Origin: Fragum whitleyi
Taxonomy: Eukaryota; Mollusca; Bivalvia; Cardiida; Cardiidae
NCBI GenBank assembly: GCA_948146395.1
Contig: OX411546.1
Location: 20,043,158 to 20,107,157 of the forward strand
Length of the DNA stretch: 64,000 nucleotides
Direction of reading: 5' to 3'
Below are positions 41,961-64,000 of the stretch, in pieces (within the stretch, counting starts at the first letter, position 1; each line of letters starts with the position of its first letter). The notes under the pieces were generated by a model. The model was given only the letters and a program-made list of their open reading frames with translations. It was not told the DNA's origin and ran no database searches. The position numbers were made by a program, and so were the translations under genes.

Positions 41961-42509
41961 CTTTATCACAGTAAATGTGATTATGTTTTTAGTTTTTATA
42001 ACTTCGTGAAATAAACAAAAATTATCTACAAATGTTATAAATTATACGGCAGAATAGAGAGAGAATTCAAAGATTTGTCAGTAGTAAATGTGTTTCTGGC
42101 GGGAATTCTTTTTGCGGAAGCTAACAAAATAGCTGTAGGCTCACAATTGTTTGAATTGAGAAATGAAACTATTTTTTCAGCAAACCAGGTTGCACAGAAA
42201 CTGATGAAATCGTCTTAAATGGAACTATAAATAATTAGAAGAAAACGTTAAAATATAAACTGTATCGCAATTCCAATGTGCATGTTGTGGTCGGAGAAAT
42301 GGTAAACGATTTTGCACATCTATGTACTTAGCTGTTTTCGGAGAACTTGACCATAGTATTGTGATCGCCTTGGTGTCGTTGGCGTTGGCGTTGTTTTTTT
42401 GCCTTTGCGATTGCGTAGGCGTTGGTGAGATAAACTTTGGTCACAGCTCTGTTATTATTGAAGATATATTCATTAACTTGGCACTAAGCAAATCTGGAAT
42501 AATTTTTTA

Positions 42510-43372
42510 GAGTAAGGTAGGTAGGAAGGTACATAGGTGAGAAGGTGGGATGACCCGGTAGGTAGGTAGGTAGGTAGGTTGTTAGGTAGGTAAGCAGGTA
42601 GTTGAAGGTTGAGAGGAAGGAAGGTTGAGAAGTAGGTAGAGAGGTAGGGAGGGTAGGTAGGTAGATGGTAGTTGTAGGTAGGTATGTAGGTAGAGAGGTA
42701 GGTAGATAGATAGAGATGGTAGGTAGAGAGGGTAGGTAGGTAGATGGTAGTTGTAGGTAGGTATGAAGTAGAGAGGTAGGTAGATAGATAGAGAGGGTAG
42801 GTAGAGAGGGTAGGTAGGACAGGTAGGTAGTTGTAGGTAGGTAGGTAGGTAGGTAGGTAGGTAGGTAGGTAGGTAGGTAGGTAGGTAGGTAGGTAGGTAG
42901 GTAGGTAGGTAGGACAGGTAGGTAGTTGTAGGTAGGTAGGTAGTTGTAGGTAGGTAGGTAGGTAGGTAGGTAGGTAGGTAGGTAGGTGGGTAGGTAGGTA
43001 GGTAGGTGGGTAGGTAGGTAGGTAGGTAGGTAGGTAGGTAGGTAGGTAGGTAGGTAGGTAGGTAGGTAGGTAGGTAGGTAGGTAGGTAGGTGGGTAGGTA
43101 GGTAGGTAGGTAGGTAGGTAGGTAGGTAGGTAGGTAGGTAGGTAGGTAGGTAGGTAGGTAGGTAGGTAGGTAGGTAGGTAGGTAGGTAGGTAGGTAGGTA
43201 GGTAGGTAGGTAAGTAGGTAGGTAGGTAGGTAGTTGTGGGTAGGTAGTTGTGGGTAGGTAGTTGTGGGTAGGTAGGTAATTGTAGGTAGTTAGTTAGGTA
43301 GGTAGGTAGGTAGGTAGGAAAGTAGTTAGGTAGGTAGTTAGGTAGGTAGGTAGCTCGATCGGTAGGTGGGTA
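42510..43372. repeat. (TAGG)n microsatellite, ~0.85 kb
   Basis: Nearly pure GGTA/TAGG from about 42840 to 43235, with interrupted variants (TAGATAGAGAGG, AGTTGTAGG) on either side. Unusually long for an assembled microsatellite. Confidence 0.95.
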
Positions 43373-44149
43373 GGTTTTTCTTGCATAACAGAAAATTTTC
43401 TTATTTGAAATCCTTATTACAGAGTAAATATCACCTCAAACATCACGTCTACTTTTTTAGCATTTTTATTTTTTGATTTCAAAATCTTGCAAACGTGATT
43501 AAGCATATATTTAACAATAAATGCAACTTCATGAGAGTGAAAACACTGTCCGCAATTATTATGAGTCAGTATACATTCTTAAAACTTTTTTGGTTTGATG
43601 AGGAAAATCAGTTGACTTAAACAAAGACTGGATTGCACAATTGTGTCTGATTTTGTATCTTTACCTCCCGCAAAAGCAAGAATATTCCGGATTCAGCATG
43701 ACAAAATTTGATTCGTGAAGTAATACGTGGTAATCTTGAATCTGTTATCCACTTAAACAGTTGATAGAATGAATTTAACCAAAAGTCATTTTATGATCAA
43801 ATTTCTCTCCCTTTATCGAGCAAATATCACATACACGGCTGGATCCGGGATTTCGTTCGGATAGGTCATGTTTTGAGTTCAGGGTAACTCGATTAAAACA
43901 TATTACACCCTACGTGCAAAGCGGGGTATAATTTACAAGAGTAAGCAAACGTTTTTTTTAAAACCTGAACGCAGGAGTGGTTACTGCAGTCACGACAATT
44001 AAACAAACCATGCGATTGAAAATGTAGACTGGGCCCACTGTCGACTTTGGTTGAAAATGGCATTTGAATTGTTAAACCAAAACTTTTGACGATATTTCCG
44101 TATTCTCGACAATTACTTCTTAGTTGAGTTCAGACTTACCACATGAAAT

Positions 44150-44290
44150 CTGACCTGCGTTAAGGATATCAAAACGTTGCAGACTGTTTGCATTTTATAC
44201 CCCACTTTGCACGAACCTTAGCGTGCAAAGCTGGGTATAATTTGCATATAGTTTTCATTGTTTTGTTCGCCTGAAAGCAGGACTGACCCG
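44150..44290. repeat. Foldback of the GCGTTNAGGAT family
   Basis: CTGCGTTAAGGATATCAAAA and the complement near TTTGTTCGCCTGAAAGCAGG. A half copy lies just before, at about 43905-43975. Confidence 0.55.
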
Positions 44291-44537
44291 TGTTCAGGAT
44301 ATCAAAACAGTGCAAACTCAATGCAAATTAATCAGCCTTGCACCCGCGAGAAGCAATTTACAATGGCAGAACACTACATCCCACATTCAGGTAGTTACAT
44401 CTAGCTCTTCTACAACGTAGCCCCTTCTCTTGTGAGGCTCAAATATCTTCACTCAAAATATTGTCGTTTGCGTCATGAAATCCAAAATTTGAATCGTATT
44501 CTCTTGAAACTTTCACATTGTGATTGTAAGTTCATAT

Positions 44538-44702
44538 TTAAGGTAGTGGACCCGTAATAGTTCAGCAACATTTCGGAACTCATGATCTTTCACAATGTTG
44601 ACCGAGGTTTCCTAATGAAATCATTAGGTAACCTTGGTTTACATTGTGAAAGTTCACTACTTCCAAAAGGCTGCGGAACTATTACGGGTCCACTTCCCTA
44701 AG
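44538..44702. repeat. GGTAGTGGACCCG foldback, full
   Basis: TTAAGGTAGTGGACCCGTAA to ACGGGTCCACTTCCCTAA, 165 bp. Confidence 0.8.
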
Positions 44703-45232
44703 ACTTTTTTCGGTAGGGGCCACATGAATTTATGAAGAACGTCTTGAAAGGGGTATCAAAAAGGTTGCAATTGTTGGGATTCTCTTTAAACTTTCCCAGG
44801 CTAATTGTTGGAGAATATGGACGGATTCCACTTTAAGATTGTCGAGAATACTTCGAGAAAACAACAGGAAAAAGAGAGTCGTAAAATTTCATTCTTTATT
44901 TTTTGTTTATTCGATTAAGTCCAAAAGTATAAGTGGTGGTCCTCTTGAGGTCTTCTTCATATGTTTGTAAGATCAAAATGGGCAATCTATAAAAATAGCT
45001 TGCGCGGATTCAGGATAAGGTCCGGATGCCCAAACCCCTCTTAAATTTCGGGAAAGTTATTAAGTAGAAAATCGGAGAAATAAAAGTATCATTAGCTTAG
45101 TAGACAAGAAAAATATCGCAACAACAGCTATAGTTATGGCGTGTAGTTCACTGACTCAAGAATATCAATTGTAACTAGGACAAAGCCTTTTCATGATGAA
45201 TTCTCCCATTTTGACCAGATAACATTTCTGTT

Positions 45233-46019
45233 TTAAGGTAGCAATGGACAGGGGCCTTCCGACTCTATAAACCGGAAGTGGGTTTTCGTTTATTTTACGG
45301 CTCTTTTTGCGCGGTGTTTAAAAAGACCGGTTTTCGTAAGGTTTTCGTAATATTCTACTTATGGAAATAATGTAGAATAATGATGATAAAACTTCATAAT
45401 TTAGCTTCTTTTCAACATTTGATATTAATTGAATGACTGGATCATTAAATTTAACAATAAAAATGCGTTAAAAAAGTCATTCGATTAGGGGGGAACACTG
45501 AAAAATAACGAAAAACTTTCTTATTTGCATGGAAAGGTATGCTGAATTTTTTACCAAATGAAGGAAAAATATTGATTATAAACATATCGGAAAATAAGAA
45601 AAATTCATTGGGCATTTTTTTTCAAAAAAGAAGGTTTTTGTAGCATTTTTACCTAGTAAAATTACAAAAAATAGTGTATTTTTAACTTTTGAAAGCAAAT
45701 TGTGCAAATGCAATTTATCAAAGAAAAAATTTCTTGTCAATAGCCATTGTGTACATGTATAAGGTCTATCAAAATGTATTTGTTTTATAGCTATAACCTA
45801 GTACAGATTTTATACTAGACCTAAAACGAATATAACCGTTTTACTGAAAAATGGCATATACTACTCAAGGGCAGATAACTCTAGCATGAAAACGAGCGCG
45901 GAAAGGTACCTTCAAATTTTGATATAATGACTACACAATGTTAATCTATAACATATGTGACCAAGAAAAAAATTCATTGGACGGAAAAAAATGACGCCAT
46001 GTATCCATTGCTACCTTAA
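45233..46019. mobile_element. 787-bp TTAA-flanked inverted-repeat element
   Basis: TTAAGGTAGCAATGGACAGG at the left and TATCCATTGCTACCTTAA at the right; TTAA is at both ends. No ORF above 60 codons. The layout fits a non-autonomous piggyBac-like element. Confidence 0.7.
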
Positions 46020-46293
46020 GACACTAACATATAATTCTCTATAAGTCTAAAGGAGTTGGAATGGGTAATTTATCCTGCTTCCTCTTCAAAATCATGTGAT
46101 CATTAAACGAAAATCCAAAAATTTTCCCCCGTAGCTTTTCAAAGTAATCCCTAATTACTCAACCGCATTTCTGTCTAGGAATGACGTTTTCGATTGTTTT
46201 TAAGTTGGAATGCGGAGCAATTCCAACTTAGATTTAACAAAACCGCAAAATGAACACAAGATAATTTCATTTCGGGTTTCTTGAGAACACATA

Positions 46294-46644
46294 TCACGTG
46301 AACAGGATGTGAATACACTTCGGCCTATTTTGTATATCTCAACTTGACGAAGACATACAGTTTATTTCATCAGAAAGTATTAATGATGTACAATTACACA
46401 ACTATCACTTCGTGTTTATTATTAACACGCTAATTTATATTTTAAACGACATTTATTGAAATTTGCGTACGGATATATTAGTATCACATGTTTGCATTAC
46501 TATATTTGGAAATCATGTGATAAGTCAAGTCCAATTAGGTCACCAATTGACAATTAGCTCTAGCCAATCACGTGATCTGCTTATTTGGTAATGTCGCGAT
46601 CTATTTTCTCAGTATTGTGGCAATAGCACAGACCAATCACGTGA
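46294..46644. promoter_or_regulatory. Cluster of TCACGTGA sites, two joined to CCAAT
   Basis: TCACGTGA at 46294-46301, 46568-46575 and 46637-46644. The last two lie in a ~69-bp tandem repeat as CCAATCACGTGATCTGCTTA. CCAAT (NF-Y) merged with an E-box is a recognisable promoter-like pattern; no adjacent exon was found, so the target is unknown. Confidence 0.3.
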
Positions 46645-47090
46645 TCTGCTTATTTAGTAAGGTCGCGACCTGTTTTTCGTAGAATTATGTTATAGCTTCT
46701 TTTAAAGGTATAGTTTCTCTTTCTGAACGACCTTATTACACATTTAACTTTTGACAAGGTGTTATATTGTAAATTTCTATCTAAGCTATGAAATAAATAC
46801 CTTTTTTTAAAGTGATGATACACTTTTAAAGTTAATATATATTTTTGCAACATATTGTCGTTTTTTTTCCGTCATATTGCAGTTATCTATATGAATGTTT
46901 TATTGTAAAAACCCAATACTCATCCAATAAAACCCTTGCCACCACATCTTTAATTGAATTATGTATATCTTTGCCCAATTGAATTCCAACACCAAGACAA
47001 TTTGCTATTTGAAACAAACCATCTAGTTCAACTTGCTTTCTTCACATTCTTACACATCAACATGTTTAAGAGCACCATCATACAGTTAGG

Positions 47091-47505
47091 TACATCGTGA
47101 AATTGACATTCATCTCAATAGAAAACATTCTTAATCGCTCACTCAGCGCTCCATTCATTCATTCCAAACACTCACTCAAACCATTCAAAAACACTCAAAG
47201 TTATTAGAAAAATAAGATCAACATGTACATTCAAAATGAATTAAGCAAGAACCAAATCGCGATTTCACTGACATAAATGAAATTTAAAGCGTCTGATTGG
47301 TACTTGGCGAAATAGAAAGCTATCGATTGAACTTTTATGCATATTTTATAAAGGTTTTATATATCGCTCATCCTGAACAAAATAAGCGACATTGGATTCC
47401 CTCCCTTAAATTTCACTCAAAACTCGCTCCGCTCACTCATTCAACATCATGCTTAAATCATTCCAAAATCGTTCACCTTTCAATTTCACGATGTTATTAA
47501 CTGCA
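47091..47505 (+). repeat. TACAGTT MITE, full copy
   Basis: 415 bp, TACAGTTAGGTACATCGTGA to CGATGTTATTAACTGCA. Its foldback is shortened (TATATCGCTCATCCTGAACA). Confidence 0.8.
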
Positions 47506-48049
47506 CCCCCAACTCAGAAGTAGAGGAGCATATATTGATTTCATCATGTCTGTCTCTCAGTCCATTGACCTTTTGCTTTCCGCTAGATAAACGGAGAAGC
47601 AATTGACCTACAATAACGAAACTTTACACAAATATTGTCCATGACTCAAAGAAATGCGCTATTGTTTCGGGGTCATAGATGTCACGGGCATCAGTAAATT
47701 TTAACAGTTAACAGTTTCCACTCTAACTGAACAACCGATTGACCCAAATCATAGAACTTGACACAAATGTTGTCAATGACCCGAGAAAGTGCCCAATATA
47801 GGTCGAAATCACAATTGGACTTCGTCCAAAAATTGTCTTGAGATTCCAACTCATGAAGTAAAAAACTTCCCTGCGAAAATAGCTTTTCATCATGGAAAAA
47901 TCATTTGCGACACTTCTAATTAAAAATGTAATTGATAACTCAAATGGAGCAGAAGTTTATTGAAAAATAATATAAAAACTGTTTTGAGTGTATAAGGTCG
48001 CCTGTGTGTCCCATAAGTCGGCTGTATGGTCCTTATCATTTTCTTCCTT

Positions 48050-48560
48050 TTTAGCTTACCTTACCACAACGTGCTCAAGGGGAGCTTTAGGATCACCCTG
48101 ACTTCGTCGTCCGTCGTGAGTCGTCACCCTTCTTCTTCTCCTAAACCGCTGGGCAAATTTCAATGAAATTTTGCCAGAATGTTCCCTGGGTGATCCTTTT
48201 CAAAATTGTCGCTTTATTCTAATTGGCCAATAAATATGGGTATGGCAGGGCGGGGTTTATTTTGTGCCCAAAATCTTTGAACGACATCTCCTCCTGAACC
48301 ACTGGGCAGATTTCAATGAAACTTTGCAAGAATGTTCCTTTGATGACCTTCTCCAAATATTGTTGGCAAAATTTTCATTAGCCCATAAATATGGGCGTGG
48401 CAGGGTAGGGCTAATTTTGAGTCTTCTCTGTAATGAATGGGTTGGCAGGATCTATTATGACTGCTTATAATTCGAATAATGTCTCCTCTTCAACAATTAG
48501 GCAAGTTTGAATGAATCTTTGCTAGAAAGTTTCTTGGATAAGATCCACTGGACCAATCGA
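48050..48560. repeat. Bivalve-type AGCTNACC..GTGCTCAAGG repeat
   Basis: TTAGCTTACCTTACCACAAC then GTGCTCAAGGGGAGCTTTAG, with three internal repeats of GGGCA(A/G)ATTTCAATGAAA. The ORF at 48264 lies inside. Confidence 0.5.
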
Positions 48561-48682
48561 ATTCAGGTGAACGGTTTAGGGCAATTCTGTCCCTCTTGGT
48601 ATAATTTTTCTTCCATCAGATTCAGGCCTGTATAGCGATTCAGTGGTTTAAGCGTCTCTCGTTGTTGAAATACATTGATATA

Positions 48683-49110
48683 TATACGCCCGTCAAAAGA
48701 CGAGACTTATTATGTGATCACCTGTGGTGGGCGGGAGGCGTCAGCTTCGCTAGTAGCTTGAGGTCACCGCCTCTCGAACGCATTCCAACTTACCAGTACT
48801 TTCAGTACTTTGATTCATTTGAGTCACTAATCGGGAAATTAATTGTAATAAGTTCGCAATAAAGAGAATGTCATCAAAATCCCATTTGTTGTTGAGTGGG
48901 CATCTTCCTGAATTGCAGTATAATCTATTATTGACGAGGTCGTAGATTGCTGAAATTAAAGTCAATTGTAATATATAGTTCGCAATAAATTGAAAGTCAT
49001 TCAACCCTTAAATTTGTCGTTGAGTGGACATCTTCCTAAATTGCAGTATTACCTATTATTGACAGGGTCGTTGAGTGCTGAAATAAAAGTGTACGCAGGG
49101 AAATACCAAA
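48683..49110. repeat. CGCCCGTCAAAAGACG repeat followed by a ~130-bp tandem duplication
   Basis: ATACGCCCGTCAAAAGACGA at 48683. Then GTTGAGTGGGCATCTTCCT at 48891 recurs as GTTGAGTGGACATCTTCCT at 49019, both followed by ATTGCAGTAT and a TATTATTGAC block. Confidence 0.55.
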
Positions 49111-49319
49111 AAGCTTCATTGGGGGCTCAAAGCACCGACGTGGTAAGGATGCGACTATAACGTAAATCCCTCTCTCTAATAAAGTTAATTAAGATTATTT
49201 CCACCAGCTTATTTGAGAAAGGGCTACTTAGTCGCAGTCATTGATATTCCCTAGTGCAACAGAGGTACAGATTAGAGAAGGGTAACCAAGTCTAAAATCT
49301 TCAAATCTCAATGAAACCC

Positions 49320-49385
49320 CATGTTGTGGGTACTCATTTGAATCGTCTCGTCGAGACGATTCAAATGGGTACCAGCAACATAGGG
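49320..49385. repeat. Palindrome (ATTTGAATCGTCTCG centre)
   Basis: ATGTTGTGGGTACTCATTTG and its complement around GTCTCGTCGAGAC. Confidence 0.7.
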
Positions 49386-49504
49386 CTTGTGCTAAAACCA
49401 TGAAAATATTTCGATCTAAAATCCCAAACACTCCCTCTATCTGTGTACATGTATAGGACTAGTGGTTCTCCCTCAGAAAGTCTCTTCTTATTCTAAATAT
49501 ATAT

Positions 49505-49582
49505 TTTTCCAGCCAAAACTGCAAATCTGCAATAATGTTGGAAGCGGCGTTAAACCCAAATCAATCAATCAATCAATCACTC
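49505..49582 (+). repeat. SINE 3' tail with ATCA microsatellite
   Basis: TGGAAGCGGCGTTAAACCC then (AATC)n; the body is missing. Confidence 0.6.
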
Positions 49583-49894
49583 AGTTGTTTATATTTTCTG
49601 TATCTCTCTAGCTCTCACTCTCACGTTATCCTGTAGACTGGTAACACTGTCAACTAAACAACAGTCTTTTTGAGATTGACTGGCGAGCCTGTCCTTAGTA
49701 TCAGAGAGAAGCATAGATGGGACAGATTTACTAATCTATTTTTGAGGCCGAGGGAGGTACCAATCTACATATCTTATGGCGTTTTGATTAAAAAGGATCA
49801 GATAAATTCATATTCTATGCTAGGGACAAGAATTATATTTTCAATGCGAAGGGATGAGGGCTTCATTCCAGTCGAAAATAATCGAATTTTATCA

Positions 49895-49900
49895 TTTAAT
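49895..49900 (-). terminator. Possible poly(A) signal, sulfotransferase gene
   Basis: ATTAAA on the minus strand, 92 bp beyond the stop codon. No AATAAA was seen nearby. Confidence 0.32.
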
Positions 49901-49991
49901 TATTTGTGAAAAGACGAACAAAAAATATTCTGGACAAAACCTAAACAACAACAAAAACTTTTAGAATAAATCTAATGTTGTAATGTATGAC

Positions 49992-61845
<11,854 letters not shown>

Positions 61846-62218
61846 TATGATATATAAACTTTCTTCCTTTAACACAGAAATTAACGTTTAAAATCAACCC
61901 AAATCCATGATAACACCTAAGATTGAACTTGTTGTACCCAAGGAATAATGCAAATACACCATATACACAAATCAATATGTTGAAGACGTTCGTTAAATAC
62001 CGTATTCAATTTTTTACATGAATTAAACGAAAATATTTATATTAGTTTTATATAGTACAAAGACAAGTGACTTTTCGGTCAACCGTATCGAATAATCTCA
62101 CAATGAGATGTCTACAGGCCAATAGTGTTTTGAAGTTTAAACCATTATTTTCTTTCACTTACGTTTGTACTAAACTAAACTTGTAAAGAGATACTGGAGA
62201 TTTGAAATACAGGTAAAC

Positions 62219-62648
62219 CTGTCCAACAACATCGTGAAATTGACAAGATGAATGATTTTGGAAAGAAATTGAACGAGTGTGTGAATCGAGTTTTGAACGA
62301 AATCAAATAGAGATAATCCAATTTCGCAAATTTTGTTCAAGATGAACAAAATTAGAGATATTTGTTACCTCCCTTTAATAAGTTATACGTTACTTTCTGT
62401 TTGTGTGTCTGAATAGACCAACCAGCAACTTTAAAATCCACATCAGCCAATATAGTCGTATAATAATTTGATTTATTTAAATCAATAATCAATCCTATTG
62501 AACGTATTCGAAATCTTATCTGATGATTTCGGAGCGTTTTTGATCGATTTGAGTGAGTGTTTGGAATGAATGAATGGAGCGCTGAATGAATGATTTAGAA
62601 TGAATTTGAACGGAATGAGTGTCAATTTTACGATGTTTTAACTGTTTT
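62219..62648 (-). repeat. TACAGTT MITE, full
   Basis: CTGTCCAACAACATCGTGAA to TTACGATGTTTTAACTGTT; foldback TTTCGCAAATTTTGTTCAAG and complement. Confidence 0.75.
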
Positions 62649-63130
62649 ACGCGACCACTTACGGGACAAACAAAAAACGGCCGTTGCTGACAATGGTCGC
62701 TTAATGCACGACTTGTTTACAAATAAGAAACACAATTTCGATTGAATATGTATATTATTTCGAATCCCAATAAAAGTTTCTCTTCTTTAAAAGAATCGTC
62801 CATTGAGCCGATTCTGGTTAGTTTTAACAACATAAGGTTTCATCTTCAATTTTTTTTAGACTAATAATACATATATTTTAAAATATTTTGATTTTTAAAA
62901 AAGGGGAATTTTGAAAACGGTCGCTGAATAAAAGTCTTGGCTTAAAAGACGTGGTCGCTTGAGTAAGATTGACAGTAAAGAAAATGTTCGCAATAAGATG
63001 TATGTAGGCAATTACTACATACCTCGGACGTAAGCGTAGTAATTTTGGTTCATTTTTTTTATAAAGGAAATTCGGCTTCTGATGGTACTTTGGTCATTAC
63101 ACTTGAAATAAAACTAATTTCAAAAAGTTT
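62649..63130. other. No gene seen
   Basis: Two blocks about GGTCGCTTAA/GGTCGCTGAATAAAAG/GGTCGCTTGAG (62692, 62920, 62950) suggest another decayed repeat. Confidence 0.3.
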
Positions 63131-63159
63131 AAATGACTCATATTTCCATCGTGGTTCTA

Positions 63160-63360
63160 ACTCATTCCAGATCTTATCCTGCACATAGAATGATAGAGGC
63201 AATGGTTTATAACCACTGCTACCCAATTTCTACAGCTGGGTGGACTGGAGCCCTGTCTGTAAAGTGGCTTGTCATAATACACTACCCGCCACCAGTGGGA
63301 CTCGAAACGGCAACTACCAGGTTACGAGTCGAACGCGCTTACCACTCGGCCAACTAGCCA
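63160..63360 (-). repeat. Second tRNA-derived SINE type (Ser/Leu-like head)
   Basis: Minus strand reads GCTAGTTGGCCGAGTGGTAA (A-box region of Ser/Leu tRNAs) and GTTTCGAGTCCCACTGG (B box), followed by a body unlike the other SINEs here. The cloverleaf has lost its acceptor stem, so this is a SINE rather than a working tRNA gene. Confidence 0.6.
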
Positions 63361-63704
63361 GCATTTATTCAAGGCCTTCAAATAGTTTATGGAGGTTTTT
63401 TGTTAATCATAATTTGATAACGAAACTCAGTAAACACTGCGTTTTGTTATTGAATTGATACGCAGAGTATTATTTTTGGGGGGATTTTGTTTTTCTGAAC
63501 CTCATCTTGATGTTTGTGACGTCATAACAACGCACGTGCAAATTGCCTAGCCCTCATTATTCCCGAGGTCTATTTCGTAGAATCGTCGAAGGTTCCGGAT
63601 TAAGAAGACTGTAGACTCTTGACGGCATAGGATCTCCAGTCAGAAAGTGTAGAATCATATGCGAGAATCGGACTTGCAGCCGTACGACCCGTGCGACGTA
63701 TCGT

Positions 63705-64000
63705 ACAGTTAGTAACATCGTGTAATTGACATCCATCTCAAGCAAAACAATATTAATTCGATCACTCAGCGCTCCATTTATTCATTCCGAACACTCACTA
63801 TAACCACTCAAAAACGACCCAAAATCTATTCAAAGATAAGATCAACAACTACACTCAGTATAAAAGATAGTTAAGAAAAATCGCGATTTCACTGATAAAA
63901 TGGGAATTGCAAGCGTCTTTGTTTTTGAAGAAAAAGGAAGTTATTCATAAAACTTGTATTCATATTATATCAAAGGAATATTATAAATATCGCTAATTTT
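63705..64000 (+). repeat. TACAGTT MITE, cut by window end
   Basis: TACAGTTAGTAACATCGTGT start, CGCTCCATTTATTCATTCC block, and reaches AATATCGCTAATTTT at the end of the window. Confidence 0.8.

Noticed and set aside
42322..42510. 62-codon hydrophobic ORF
   Set aside because: Short, with no homology or splice context, and it borders the TAGG array.
63300..63360. tRNA-Ser/Leu gene
   Set aside because: Head resembles the tRNA but lacks a paired acceptor stem and continues into a SINE body.

Overview
This is nuclear DNA of an animal, most likely a bivalve mollusc. It is AT-rich. Its genes are short GT-AG exons separated by repeat-filled introns of several kilobases. Several repeat types look bivalve-like: tRNA-derived SINEs ending in a GCGGCGTTAAACCC-type tail, the TTAACCCTTGTCATGCTGAA repeat, an AGCTCACCTGAGCAC-type repeat and a GCCCCCGATAGGGAGGCAT repeat. 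The species call is inference. Nothing prokaryotic or viral was seen.

Four protein-coding genes can be assembled exon by exon. (1) The 3' end of a CCDC181-like coiled-coil gene (+, 2932-8081). (2) and (3) Two tandem paralogues on the minus strand, 17980-26273 (copy B) and 32617-39354 (copy A). Each has eight coding exons and encodes a divergent F-box protein of the FBXO25/FBXO32 (atrogin-1) family, 335 and 338 aa. Exons 3-8 have identical lengths in both copies (94, 170, 100, 163, 79, 99 bp) and all splice phases match. (4) A complete four-exon carbohydrate 6-O-sulfotransferase-like gene (-, 49992-61845, 405 aa) with a signal anchor, 5'-PSB and 3'-PSB motifs. Nearly all other open frames lie in repeats.

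Layout: 1-8.1 kb CCDC181-like 3' end among TTAA-flanked repeats; 8.1-17.6 kb intergenic repeats; 17.6-27.2 kb F-box copy B with its promoter; 27.2-32.6 kb intergenic; 32.6-40.4 kb F-box copy A with its promoter; 40.4-49.9 kb intergenic, including an approximately 0.85 kb TAGG array; 50.0-61.8 kb sulfotransferase, its introns filled with MITEs; 61.8-64 kb more MITEs.

The most interesting points concern the F-box pair and how repeats interact with exons. Copy B has two intact alternative first coding exons separated by only about 52 bp of intron. Both copies carry TCACGTGA followed by a CArg box 33-34 bp away, about 0.9 kb upstream of the ATG and next to a matching non-coding-exon donor. Copy B's last exon is followed by two decayed tandem copies of itself. 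Many palindromic or MITE elements end within about 10-50 bp of splice sites, and in the sulfotransferase gene a MITE terminus contains a CTAAC branch-point candidate. The repeats themselves include about 20 copies of a Tc1/mariner-like MITE with an internal foldback, several families with TTAA at both ends, and a 1.58 kb inverted-repeat element packed with ACGTG/AGCGTG motifs.
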